Below, in pieces: positions 22,560 through 33,560 of a DNA stretch of 64,000 bases. A program made the position numbers and the translations under genes. The stretch covers positions 58,952,209-59,016,208 of the forward strand of contig CM043971.1 in assembly GCA_014529385.2 (NCBI GenBank), written 5' to 3'. Origin of the DNA: Adiantum capillus-veneris (taxonomy: Eukaryota; Streptophyta; Polypodiopsida; Polypodiales; Pteridaceae). The number at the start of each line of letters is the position of its first letter. The first letter of the stretch is position 1. The notes under the pieces were generated by a model that ran no database searches, was not told the origin of the DNA, and saw only the letters and a list, made by a program, of their open reading frames with translations.

Positions 22560-23302
22560 TGTTGTTAAAGAGAAGATCGGATAGTCAGCAAGCCTCTGGC
22601 GGTGAGATGAGTTAAGCCAGACCAGTTAAGCTTGATATAAGAAGATAGAAGGCTTGTTGATTGAAATAGTAAAGAGATTACAATAGATAGATTAGTGGCA
22701 ATATAAGATTAGTTAGACTCACATATGAGAAGCAGAGACTAGAAAAAGTTTAGAATGAAGAGAGATACAACAGCACACTTGCAAGACATTAGAGACTCAA
22801 AATACCCCAATACCAATTCTTGATTCAAAAACCTTGCTTACAATGAATCTCAGCTTTGCCGCATCCAATTTAGCCTTTTATATCCAAAAAGTCATCCAAA
22901 ATCCTAACTTCTAATCTGCTACTTGGTTGTCAATTTTGATGGTTTTGTTTGCTTTGAAAGTGGGGTAGAATCTAGGGATTCTACTCAAAATTCTCTTGGA
23001 TTGTCCTCCTTCGCTTTCTATGTCTGAATTGTTGTTTGCTATCTTAAAACTGTGATCACTGACAACACAAACTCGGGAGCCTTGATATTATGCATGTCAA
23101 AAGTGGTTGAAAGGCAACTTGCTTTATGCTTGAAGTAGTTTCCTACAATGTGTTTTAAGTTTCTTCACAAAAATTATGTCAAAAAATACCAAGAATAGGC
23201 TAAAATTGACAAAAAAAATCCTAAAAATTCTAGCCAGTCAAGTTGTAGCCATAATAGGCTTTAAATGGGGTTTCTCATTGTCCACGTAACGACACGACAA
23301 CA
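22560..23302 (-). repeat. Candidate LTR, minus orientation (fossil)
   Basis: The 743-bp block begins TGTTGTTAAAG and ends ACGACAACA, giving TG...CA ends with a short TGTTG/CAACA inverted match. Just outside, in the minus-strand sense, lies TTGGTGAACCCAACACGAA, a sequence of the kind found directly after plant LTRs. No second copy was found in the window. Confidence 0.4.
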
Positions 23303-25440
23303 TCTATAACTATTATTGATGGATGCGAAGTACCCTTACTTTAGGTAAGTGTCTAGCTATTATTGATAAATGCTAGGTACTATTACTTTAGGTAAGTGGA
23401 CTCAAAAGTTAAATATTAAGATGAACTATTTGAGCATAGTGGTAATTTAATAGCATTTATCACTTCAGTAACCTTTCACACAATCTTTATATATTGTGAA
23501 CTGAAGGCATGTGATGAAGTCTTGATGTCCCGTAAAACCAATAGTTCAATTTGTAGATCTAGCATTTTCAAGAGCAAAAACTTGACTATGTTTGTGTTTT
23601 CTTTTTTGATTTAGTAGCAATTAATGCTCATGATTTGATGACCATAGGGGCTTAACATGAACTTATATGAAGTAATTGCTAGCACTTCTTGAACTTGAGC
23701 CTAGCTTAGAGGGTTGTAGTGAGGTTCTAATTGATCTTAAAGTAGGTCCATGATTGGTCAATAATTACCCAACATTTACAATGTTTACTCGCATTGAAAA
23801 TTTGATACACCTAATTTTTAACGGGAATAAATTTTTTATTAGTTGCCAGCAAAATAGTTGCATGTCTAGCGAGTGGAATGGACACACTCGACACCCATAC
23901 ACATACCAAATCACTTGAGCTTCCACCTTGCAAACGCCTTTACACTAGTTAGGAATCAGGCTTTTATTGACAAAACCAAAGACTATAGGAGCTTATTATC
24001 CATAAACTTCACATTGCTTAACAACATGACAAATGTACGATGAAGGTTTTAATAAAGAAGAAGATTCAATTTTAAAAAGAATTTTTAATTGACAGAACCA
24101 AAGACTATAGGAATCTAGGAGATTATTATCCATAAACTATACATTGCTTTACAACATGACAAATGTATGTTCAAGTTTTTGAAAAGAGAGGACTGGCTAA
24201 AGGATTAATTATTATTTTTCATTGTTATAGGAAACGACAAGGTCATGAGACGACAAACTAATGAGCCGTAGTGTGTTAGAACAACTTTTGATTATGCTCA
24301 TTTGTTTATACCTTAGCTAAGCCTTTTGAAGTCTTGCACTTGTATGTCTTATAATGTCTAAACGACCTCGGAGATGCGGTTATAATTTTCTTTTAAATCT
24401 CGTATTTGGAGTGGCTCGTGCTTATGAGTTTTTTCTTAGATAAATAATTGACACCGCATTTTGGATACATGGAGAAAGCATTCACGTGTTGCCACTGTTA
24501 GTAATTATTTGGAACGACTATTGCCACATCATTGTATCCCATTGAGAAAAGGAGTGTCCTGGGTTGAGTTATTTGATTAAACGCAATAGCGCAGTGAGAC
24601 TCCACACGACGATAAGAAAATTTTATGGGTCTTCTCGTTAAGTACACATTTGACACAAATTTGTGGATGCATGAGAGTGCGTTTACATACTACACAGAGC
24701 GGACCATCGTTTTCTGTCTACCTATAGCAATGATACGTGGGTCTTCATGCTATTAAAAAGTTGCCCACACTTCAAATTAATTACACAAACAACCTTTTTA
24801 AGACATTTTATATAGTAGGTACACTTGAACACAAAATTGTTTTGAATAGACCTATCAACACTAAGGTGTTTATTTGTCTTTTTTTCTAAAAGTTCAACAC
24901 ATACCTCTTTCACAAACGCCTTTTTAATTGGGTCACAAAGCAACAAGTTTTGTGAGATATTTGAAGTAGCACACAAAGGGATTATAAGATCTCAAAAAGT
25001 GGTTGTTTTCCTGTCCTTTTCCACAAACTTTCTTTAATTGTTTGTTTGTGAAGAGAACCAAACTCGGGTTCTCACACTCATATGCTTATACATATGAGAA
25101 CCCGTTCATGCCATAAAATCACAGGGGCTAGCTGTTTGTGTCATGCCATATAATCACAAAGGCTAGTTGTTTATCCCGTTGGGTGGCAATTATATTCTAG
25201 AGAGAAGTATCTAAAAAGATATACTCATTTGTCATTTGTTTTGGAATCTCCTAAGAGATGCAAGTTCTTAAAGTCATCTGTTTCCTCCTTGTGGTGCTAC
25301 ATTATTGAGTATAGAAACAATATGTGCTCAAAATATTAAGGCTAAAATTAGAATTGCACACGACAATATGCACCCTTCATGAACAAAAGGGGTATAGGTA
25401 TCGTGCGCATGTGCAATAGTTGTCTTGTTTGGCAGTTCAA
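23303..25440. other. AT-rich gene-poor stretch with tandem duplications
   Basis: No gene recognised. A 48-bp unit (CTATTATTGAT(G/A)(G/A)ATGC...CTTTAGGTAAGTG) is repeated twice at about 23304-23400. A segment containing ACCAAAGACTATAGGA and ACAACATGACAAATGTA is duplicated at 23963-24046 and 24088-24178. Two copies of ATGCCATA(A/T)AATCACA...GGCTAG are at about 25108-25170. Confidence 0.5.
25065..25104. repeat. Short perfect hairpin
   Basis: CGGGTTCTCA at 25065-25074 is exactly complementary to TGAGAACCCG at 25095-25104, with a 20-base loop that itself contains CATATG at both sides. No run of T follows that would suggest a polymerase III terminator. Confidence 0.7.
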
Positions 25441-25447
25441 TAGAAGG

Positions 25448-25451
<4 letters not shown>

Positions 25452-25486
<35 letters not shown>
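25452..25486. repeat. (TA)n microsatellite
   Basis: TA tract of about 17 units. Confidence 0.95.
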
Positions 25487-25489
<3 letters not shown>

Positions 25490-26070
25490 AAACTCACAAT
25501 TGTGAGTGAATTATATTGATCAACCTAAAAAATTACAAGGTCTTGTCATGTTCGTGTTGAACCATGACATCATCTAGGCCCTTATAACTTTAGGTTAATT
25601 ACAATTTTATAAAGAAAATATTAGAATTCACATTTTAATAGAATGATTGGGTGACTGTTCAAATATAGCTTTGCACGGGACTATTATATCGTCTGTGCAT
25701 AAATTGAAAAAGTTAATGGAAAGGTGTTGGCTTTTAATAAGAGCATGTGTGCCCCCACTATTGCACATGCAAGTATACAAGGATGGTAGTTGTTTGTTAA
25801 AAAGGGCTACGAGAAATAGACCTAAGACAAGCAAAAGGAACTATGATATCTTTGTTGCTTGTAGTTAAGCTCTCTAGGCCCATGATAACCTTCGAAAAGC
25901 AAAAATCATGTATACGATGTGGGGATGGGGCGGTTTAGTTTGATGAGTGAAAAGCCTCAAGTGCAAATAGCTTTTCAAAAGTATGAAAGTGGACAAGGCA
26001 ATATTGCTATAAACCAATTAAATGCATATAAGTTATGCTTGGATAATGTATCAATAATTGAGATGGATTT
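25490..26070. other. Stretch without recognised gene
   Basis: Two short plus-strand frames (25647-25868 and 25919-26107) show no recognised domain. Confidence 0.3.
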
Positions 26071-26072
26071 CG

Positions 26073-26250
26073 TGGAGCTAGGAGAGGATTCATTTCTAAG
26101 GACCTAGGTTGAGGGTTCAAATCCTCATCAATTATCCTCAAGGACATGTTGCCGCAATAAAGAGGAGGTTGTTTGCATGGTTCGCCAAGCCTTCCGTAGG
26201 TTTAATTTCCTTTGCGGTTCCTGGCTTCCAGGCTTGCTCGCCACTAGACA
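26073..26250 (+). mobile_element. Possible tRNA-derived SINE
   Basis: A B-box-like GGTTCAAATCC at 26114-26124 is preceded at tRNA-like distance by GGAGCTAGGAGAGG (about 26074), a weak A-box. The downstream sequence has paired CTTCC/GGAAG-type stems. There is no clear A-tail or target duplication. Confidence 0.3.
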
Positions 26251-26662
26251 AAGCTTCCATGCAATTACTCAATAGAGGGCACACATAATTTTTAAATTGA
26301 CTAGTGGTCATAATTGTATGATCCTCTCTACAAAAGTATCAACTTCATTTGTTGTCATTAGAGAGAGATCATATTGTTGTGCTCAAAGGACAAACATAAC
26401 CTTTGCGACCACGTGAAACATGTCGTATCTTCTACAATGAGTTGATCAGTGACTGTCGATGCTTGAGATGAGAAGATGAGGGCGACAACTAAGAGCCCAC
26501 AATGTGGCCAAGAGAGAATGATATGTACTGAGTGCTTTGGATTGAACATTTGAATAGCGGACTTGGATCGTGGATGTGATCAAAAGGTACTCAAGTAAGG
26601 TGTGATGCTCATACTCTCGAACTTGCAAGGGACATAGAGTGCATGTTGTATGTGTGTGTGTT

Positions 26663-26685
26663 GGGGGGGGGGGGGGGGGGGGGGG
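26663..26685. repeat. Poly-G tract
   Basis: About 23 consecutive G, able in principle to form a G-quadruplex and likely to be length-unstable. Confidence 0.9.
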
Positions 26686-26952
26686 ATGGAGAGAAGGGGG
26701 AGAGATAACCTTTCTTTGGGGAGAGCGCTTATATGTTCGTTAGGAAATAGTGTCCAATAGAACCATATCAACCTTATTTTGAGAGACCTTATACATAGCC
26801 CTCTTTTTTGGGAAGGGAAATATTATTAGCAACTGTATGTGGCTATAATTTTGGAAACATTTATTTAGCTCGAATCTCGCCAGATGCTCCTGTGCTTTGA
26901 CGGAGAAAAGGGAGGGAGTCGACACGTGCAGGGAGAGAGAGATGCGAGCTAT

Positions 26953-26954
<2 letters not shown>

Positions 26955-27003
<49 letters not shown>
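26955..27003. repeat. (GA)n microsatellite
   Basis: GA tract of about 24 units. Open frames across it (Arg-Glu or Ser-Leu repeats) are artefacts. A second CT tract is at 27228-27256. Confidence 0.95.
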
Positions 27004-27005
<2 letters not shown>

Positions 27006-27227
27006 GCGACGAATGGCAGCTCGGTCTCATTACTGTAGCTCTGCATGACACATTTCTCCTTCCTCTCTCTCTCTCTCGCCCCATGATGCTGCATTCGATA
27101 ATGTGTTGGGTTGTCTCTTTCTTGCATTATTTACACTATCAAGCCTCGCACATCATTCAATTGTCGCCCTGCGCGTACGCTACAAGAAGGGCAAAAGGGA
27201 GATGATTGCAAGGATGTGGGGTGCATG

Positions 27228-27259
<32 letters not shown>

Positions 27260-27770
27260 GCTCACTCTCTCTCTCTCTAGGCGTAGACCTACAGCGCCAG
27301 CTCTCTGTTGCAAATGTTGGAGGGCTTGGGAGGGCACCGTAGAGAGTGGATCAAGTGAAGTAGATTGTGAGCAGACCGTGCGAGAGACGATGGAGAGCGG
27401 GCTTCAAGTGCAATAGTCGAGAGCTTTGTCTGACATTCTGAAATCTTGCCTTGCAATCTGCGCTTGCAACAATTGTGGGTGCAGCAAGATGTGCGACGAC
27501 ACGATCATTATAAACTGGGGGAGGACATCTGCACAGGCTTGCAAGAGGAGGGGAGGAGGAGGGTGGGGGTGTGCCCGTGATCTGACAGGAGAAGCGGAGG
27601 AGGGGGGGGGGGCTGCACTGGAACGGGGTGAGAGGAATCTGAAAAGATTTGTTGCAATAAGGTGAAGTGAAGGCAATATGGTAGTATGTGACCTACCTTA
27701 TACAAAGACCTCTTTTAGGGAAGATTGTTCTTTTAGGGAAGAGAACAATCGATTTAACTTGCATTTCTCT
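27260..27770. other. GC-rich, purine-skewed stretch
   Basis: No gene recognised. It contains G-rich runs (27600-27612), and short frames on both strands are low-complexity. Confidence 0.35.
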
Positions 27771-27771
27771 C

Positions 27772-28125
27772 ACACACACACACACATCCATGAACGAGAC
27801 TTTGACCATAGGAGGCATGACTAAAGAGAACACCAAATGGTCTTAAGGCATAATGGCCAAAGCTATTGGGTCATAAGGCATAAAGATGTGTGTGTCTCTC
27901 TCTCTCTCTCCTTCTCTCTCACACACACAAAAAAGAGTGCCGATCATGGGTCAACTTTGCATTCCATGTGACATCCATGAACGAGACTTTGACCATAGGA
28001 GGCATGACTAAAGAGAACACCAAATGGTCTTAAGGCATAATGGCCAAAGCTATTGGGTCATAAGGCATAAAGATGTGTGTGTCTCTCTCTCTCTCCTTCT
28101 CTCTCACACACACAAAAAAGAGTGC
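27772..28125. repeat. Tandem duplication of about 187 bp with embedded CT and AC tracts
   Basis: Two nearly identical copies begin CATCCATGAACGAGAC (27785 and 27972) and end CAAAAAAGAGTGCCGATC. Each contains GGCCAAAGCTATTGGGTCAT followed by GTGTGTGTCTCTCTC. Partial further copies of the AAAG(C/A)TATTGGGTCAT core occur near 28151 and 28346, each again next to a CA or GA tract. Confidence 0.85.
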
Positions 28126-28215
28126 CGATCGATGTATAGGCCCGAAGTCCAAAGCTATTGGGTCATAAGACATGGGATTGCCCACACACATAAGCACGTG
28201 ACACACACACACACA

Positions 28216-28218
<3 letters not shown>

Positions 28219-28276
<58 letters not shown>
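28219..28276. repeat. (GA)n microsatellite
   Basis: GA tract of about 28 units preceded by a short (CA)n. Another CA tract is at 28397-28424 and GA tracts are at 28544-28576 and 28654-28684. Confidence 0.95.
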
Positions 28277-28280
<4 letters not shown>

Positions 28281-28389
28281 TTGTTTATCATCCTTGAAGG
28301 TCAAATATGACTTACGGGACCAATTGGTGTTAAGGCATAAGGTCCAAAGATATTGGGTCATATGACATAGGATTATCGAAACGCATGTG

Positions 28390-28425
<36 letters not shown>

Positions 28426-28541
28426 AGAGATAGATAGATTGTCTATCGTCCTTAAAGGTCAAATATGACCTACGAGATCAAATGAGACATGTCTCTCGCG
28501 TGACCTTATCAATGACTTTGGATGCTTGAGGATTGTAGATA

Positions 28542-28579
<38 letters not shown>

Positions 28580-28650
28580 GAAAAGGAGAACAATCCTAAG
28601 AGTCTCTTACCCAAATGTCAAATAACTCTTGAACTCAAGATGGAAATGCC

Positions 28651-28689
<39 letters not shown>

Positions 28690-28696
<7 letters not shown>

Positions 28697-29290
28697 AATC
28701 TTGCTTTGCAAGGGCTTTATTAGACGCTCTATCAACTAGGGTAAAGGGGTTGTACTAACAACCTTTCAAGTGGTGGCTTTTGCCTCTGCTGATCCATTTT
28801 GGGCAAGGAGGGATGCAATCCATAGCAACAGAAACGACCTACTTGCAAGGTAAGGCACAACACAAATGATGCTTCACAGACCGAGATGGGGTTGAATTTG
28901 TACAGTCTCGTGTACAAAAAGCAAGGCCAATTGCAAAAGAACTGCATGCCATTTCAAAGACTAAGCTGGCGGCACGAATCTAACATGTATTGGACGGCTA
29001 ACATTGAACCCCAACTACGCTAGCCATGTGGACTCTCGTTGCTTTGTGTTCAGAAAGTGATATCACCTTCGCTTAACTTTTGGTCGGTCGACTGTCCACA
29101 CATGGGACACCATCGCATTATTGGCCCCCGTACCCTAGTCCAACTAATGGACAATCTAACAATTTCTGAGCGCCAAGTCGCCATGATGATCCTACTTAGC
29201 AATAACTACTATGTCGAAATGCCTCGGGCAGTCTGATCAGTCTCATTCTAGCCTCTATCCTAGGTCATTCTAGACCTTCAAGTTTTGGAA
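28690..29290. other. Stretch without a clear gene; partial tRNA-like motif
   Basis: On the minus strand near 28735-28715, TAGTTGATAGAGCGTC resembles a tRNA D-arm/A-box, suggesting a partial SINE. Otherwise nothing is recognised. Confidence 0.3.
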
Positions 29291-29299
29291 ATGGGAAGA

Positions 29300-30526
29300 G
29301 TGGAGAACAAAAGTCATATAATATATTTGATTTGATTTGAGTCTCCCGAGTCCCAACCTAGTCATCGGCTTGAGCTGCGGAACTCTTGCAAAGACGCTTT
29401 TTCACTGTTGTTTGATTTCTTGTTGGTGCTTTTCACATCCATGCCTTTCATTAGTAGCTGGATCTATTAGTATTGGTGAGAGTAGTATGCTGTTCACATC
29501 TCATTGCCGCCCTCCACAGGCTCCCTCCCCCTCTTCCTCTCCTCGTAGCCATAGCTTGCCCGCCTCCTCTTCTCTCTCTGCTTCTACGTGGGCTGGTCAT
29601 TGATGCCCACGCGTACAAGCTTTTCATGTAAATTTCTGTCAGCGAGTCATTCTTCGCAATTTTTACAGGCGGATCCGCGCTATTCATTGGCTTTTCATTT
29701 TTTGTGCGATTTTCAGCGTTCTTGGGTCTTTTCATGCCGCTGAGTATACTCATCTGCAGTTCAAGGTATGCTTTTTTTATGAATCGAAACATTAAATGGC
29801 CCCTTAAATTCGAAGTCGAGCAGGGAAAATCTGTCATTTGAGGTGCTTGAAATTACCGTTCGAGAAGTTAGTCTGATGAAAAATTACATTCAAAATTGAC
29901 ACCTTGGCAGTGGTCATTTGCTCGATCTTCTCTGATTGGGCCAGTTTTAGAAACGGAAATTTTCATATTCTCTGAAGACATGGCTCGCTGGTGGTTACTC
30001 GATGAGTTTTCTTGCCAATCCCCAAGTAATGATTTTGTTATTCAATCCTGAGTAGCAGAATGTTTGAGCATAGTCAGACCTGGATGATTGAAGCTCTTGA
30101 AATGACTCATAAACCAATTGCCTACCGAATTCTTCAAACATGCAACTTTTGAGTTTTGATGTCTTCCTGAGTTGGCAAACCCGAGTTTGTACCCCACTCA
30201 AGTGCAAAGGGTGTGATTTTCGAGCTTAACTCTAGATTGTTCGTGGCTTCCGTTTAGGAAAACCTTCGGGTCATTTGGAAAGTGTACTTTGCATGCCAGA
30301 CATTGATGGGCAGGTTCTGGAGAGCAAAAGGACTTTGATTGTTCTTAACTTTGCACCTCCAGAGCCTTACTTTGCATTTTTTGAGCTCTTAGATAATCAT
30401 GCCAATATTTATCCTAAGGTTTTTTGTTGGACTGTTTCAAAGAGGTGTAGCAGTGAAGCGCGCTATCTGAATGGTCATGGCTCACTGAAAGTTAATTCGA
30501 GTTTCACACAGGATCACAGCTAGTAT
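29300..30526 (+). CDS. Possible two-exon gene fragment, unknown product
   Basis: A CpG- and pyrimidine-rich segment (29337-29764) ends at CAAG/GTATGC, a good donor. A good acceptor (CGTTTAG/GAAAACC) lies at about 30258. The following exon reads HLESVLCMPDIDGQVLESKR, then TLIVLNFAPPEPYFAFFELL and DNHANIYPK, and stays open to 30526. The residue mix looks like a real globular protein rather than noise, but I recognise no family. The upstream segment may be untranslated. No continuation was found before the repeat-rich region at 31 kb, so it may be a captured or truncated gene fragment. Confidence 0.3.
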
Positions 30527-30529
30527 AGA

Positions 30530-31119
30530 AGCAAACTATGCGTACGGACCTGTGTAGCACAAAACGTTTCCAAACATGAAACGGTAGCCTACAAATTCGA
30601 ACTTGAAACAGCAATCGCAAAACCTAGGGAACGTCGGGGATATATTCAATCAGACATATGCAAAATCTCAAGATGATGAATCTTGGCACCCAAGATGAAG
30701 TGATAACAAAGCCTCACCGGTGTCAAATAATTCTGTTATGTCACTCCTCGTGCAAGTTGTGATGCTTAGTGCTTACAGATGAGCATGTGTAGGCCCCGAG
30801 TTGTTCATTTCTTACATGTTTTGCAAATTGCAAGGAAGGCTGGGTCCCTTTATGGTTCTATTAGTTTTTCTTAGACTCGCCAGCAGTAGGCTAAAGGAAC
30901 AACTTCAAAAGGTTGAAATAGTAAGTTTTGATACGAGCCAGCAGCCAACTGGCGTTTCCCCCCATTTCTCACGACATCGAAATGCCCTCCCCTGCCTGGA
31001 AACGCAGAAACACTATTTCCAGTCTTGGGGATGGTATCTTGCACCACAGTTACGGACTCATGAAGTAGAGGTCATTTGGATAGTGTAGTCCTGTCTCAAG
31101 AGCTTGTTTTCTGAGCTCT
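30530..31119. other. Stretch without recognised gene
   Basis: A 95-codon plus-strand frame at 30801-31088 has no recognised domain. Confidence 0.3.
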
Positions 31120-31454
31120 TAGGCCCCTGTCACATTGGGGTGGGTGCCCAACTTGTTTTTGGAAGTGAGGCCAGCTGCTTGCTGTCACATGAGCTAATAT
31201 TAAAAGATTTGCCCTCATTCATCAATGAATCGACTTTGGCGAAATGGTGGACTCCCCGCTTTCACGCAGCATGCCAGAGCTCAAATCCTAGTGTGAATCT
31301 ACACGTGTGCACTTTTGCAGTACAACCTTCGAAAGTGGGGCGGGCAGGCTTGGCCGTCCCTCTGACAACTCTCTGCAGCTTTTGTTGTGCTCAAATAGAT
31401 CCACACCGACTCAGCATGGCTTGCTCATCCCCGTCCCAGTGTGACAGGGGCCCT
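31120..31454. mobile_element. Non-autonomous inverted-repeat DNA element (MITE-like)
   Basis: The left end TAGGCCCCTGTCACATTGGG is matched, inverted, by the right end (31454 back to about 31429), TAGGGCCCCTGTCACACTGG, over about 24 bp with a few differences. The element is about 335 bp, within MITE range, with no transposase. Flanking TTA/CTA could be a decayed 3-bp TWA duplication as in PIF/Harbinger, but this is weak. The 121-codon frame across it is not conserved with any family I know. Confidence 0.6.
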
Positions 31455-31614
31455 AGATACTCATGCTAGTTCATCCTATGGCTTGTCCCTTGGCCATTTT
31501 CGAACATTTCAAGTTGTAGATGGTGAAGCACAATGTATGTGGAGTGTGTTCGACTATCACTTGGGTTGACATTTGCTATAGAAGCAATGTAGGGTGTTGC
31601 CCTTTGTCACCCAA

Positions 31615-31780
31615 TGATGATGTGGCGACCCGGATTGCTTTTCGGACGGCTGATGACATTGCAGTATGACACTACTGATGTGGCAGGCTTATGGACTACC
31701 TATGATGTGGTAGACTGTATGGATGGTTGATGATGTGGCAGACTGTACAAACGGTTGCTGTGCTGATATTGCAGTCTCTC
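31615..31780. repeat. Degenerate minisatellite
   Basis: About five imperfect copies of a unit containing GATGTGGCAGACTGTA with variable spacing of 30-45 bp. Confidence 0.6.
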
Positions 31781-31993
31781 AATGCAGATGCTTTTTGCGG
31801 ATGGGCCAACGTAGGCTGCTGTGTGTACAAGTTGCTTTTTACCGTCTCAATTGTGTTTAGAAGTTGCTTTCAGCAACAAGAACTAATTTAAGTGTGGCCT
31901 ACGTTCTGAGACTGGTCTCACCGAGCAAAGAGCAGTTTTATCGTCTCGGTGAAACATCAATACAACAAAGAAAAACTGCCAGGGCCGCCTATT

Positions 31994-32218
31994 TTAGATG
32001 GGTAGCAAGCCCAAATGTTTGCGAAAAGCTTCGAACTTCTCACGAGGCCGAGCCTTTGTGAAAAGATCTGTATGGTTGCCATGCATAGGCACATAAGCCA
32101 AGCTGACCTCGCTTGTTGTTAGTCCCTCGCCAAGTTCCAACGTGCACACGTTACATGACACAAGCACACATAGACAAGCATAGTGAGCGGGGTCAGACAT
32201 CAGCCAATACGGGCTCAC
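31994..32218 (-). mobile_element. Ty1/Copia RNase H end fragment (fossil)
   Basis: The minus-strand frame carries VSLAYVPMHGNHTDLFTKAR, then EKFEAFRKHLGL, the typical C terminus of Copia RNase H. Only this end of the element is recognisable, with no LTR adjoining. Truncated fossil. Confidence 0.65.
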
Positions 32219-32229
32219 CTCCGAGGTTG

Positions 32230-32935
32230 GGAGCCTGCAGCCAATGGACTAGCCTCTACCACAAGTGCTGGTGTCCCATATCACCAGCCCACACCAATAC
32301 GGGTGTGTGGGTAGAGCTACCAAGGGCCTAGTCCAAGTGTGGGGATCCATAGTTACAGAGAATGGCCATTTGAGGCTTGCGTTCCTTGTTCCTATTCCAA
32401 CTTCGGTTTCGAATCCTCATTTGGTGTTTTAGACGTGAGTGTTGTAAGAGGGAATGTTAATTCATGCCCGTTTCTGTCCCTTGTTCGGTGTTTCGATTTC
32501 CCGTTTGTGGTAACTATGTGGTGATCACACAAGTTATCTCACATATCTCACAAATGAGACCACCATGTTAAAGTTACACCACGATGTTGCTTCATCTAGG
32601 GTTAGGGCATACTTGTATACTGCACCTCGGCTGGCCACCCATGCATTGGATGTAGGCTATTGCATTAGGTCCTCTGGCCTTGCCACAGTGGCTGGTCGGA
32701 CTGGATTTGATCCTTTTGAGCCCTAGTTTATGTGCTCCTTGTGTAGGGTATTTTCCTGCTACTTTATTTTGGGGTGATGGGGTCATCTATGAGTTTGGCT
32801 GACCTCGGTATCGATGCACGACTGACGCCCTCATTATGGCTTGCTGTATCTGTTGGTGCCCTTCCCTGGGGGGTTTTGGGGGGGGGGGGGCGGTGTGCAC
32901 CTACTTGGTCATGCAGTAGGTTGCTTAGCTTCTTT

Positions 32936-32994
<59 letters not shown>

Positions 32995-33015
32995 TCTGCT
33001 GCCACTTTGACATTG
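32230..33015. other. Stretch with simple repeats, no recognised gene
   Basis: It includes a G-run at about 32878-32891 and a (CT)n tract at 32939-32992. Open frames here are driven by these repeats. Confidence 0.4.
32939..32992. repeat. (CT)n microsatellite
   Basis: CT tract of about 26 units, ending 24 bp before the outer end of a minus-oriented LTR. Confidence 0.95.
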
Positions 33016-33560
33016 TAACAGACTTGGACACTCCAAGTCAAGAATCAACCGCGACAGCCCCAAATAACCACTTCAAAACAAGTCACAAATCACAATAGAT
33101 GTACACTGGCCCGGCGGAGTTCCGTGCCTAGAGATATTGGCCCCAAAGACTGGCGCCCCTTTCGGTATTTCTTTTTGTATTAATCAATTCAAAGTACAAG
33201 AGAGTGGATGAGGATTCACTCTCAGACTCTGCGTCCAAATGCTCTAAGAAGTGAGGCCCTCACCACTAATTTAAAGGTTACAAGGGATGCCCAATAGCAG
33301 AGCCCCAAAAGCTTTTAAAAATAAAAAGCATCAGTTCTCTCTCTCTCTTAGAGACTCTCTTTAAAAAAAAAAAAAAAGCAAGTTCTCTCTCTTTCTCAGG
33401 GCATGGAGAAAAAGCAAGATTCGCGTCGCTCATGATTTTTTTTTAATTTTTTAATTAAAAAAAACCTCCGCAATTTCCGGAAATTAGGGTTTTTGGCAAA
33501 AATTAGGGTTTGCAGGAATTTTAGGGTTTCTGGCAGAAATTAGGGTTTATGCTGTCCGTA
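33016..33560 (-). repeat. Gypsy-type LTR, minus orientation, outer start not fixed (fossil)
   Basis: TGTAACAGACTTGGACACTC at 33016 is the inverted equivalent of the 3' end of the Gypsy LTR at 41248-41819 (GTCCAAGTCTGTTATA). The module GGCCCCAAAGACTGGCGCCC (33142) and the pair 'AGAGCCCCAAAAGCTTTT' match the other LTRs of the window. No primer-binding site or internal region adjoins it, so it is a solitary or truncated LTR. It reaches at least the TTAGGGTTT cluster. Confidence 0.6.
33484..33552. repeat. Cluster of telomere-like TTAGGGTTT motifs
   Basis: Four copies of TTAGGGTTT (plant telomere repeat TTTAGGG, or inverted telo-box AAACCCTAA) spaced about 19-24 bp, each within an (A)AATT(T)AGGGTTT context. 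They sit inside or next to the LTR starting at 33016. Telo-boxes are known cis-elements in plant promoters. Here the regular spacing suggests a small tandem repeat. Confidence 0.7.

Noticed and set aside
31104-31469. 121-codon open frame
   Set aside because: Its borders coincide with the inverted-repeat element, whose ends it would translate. No recognised domain.
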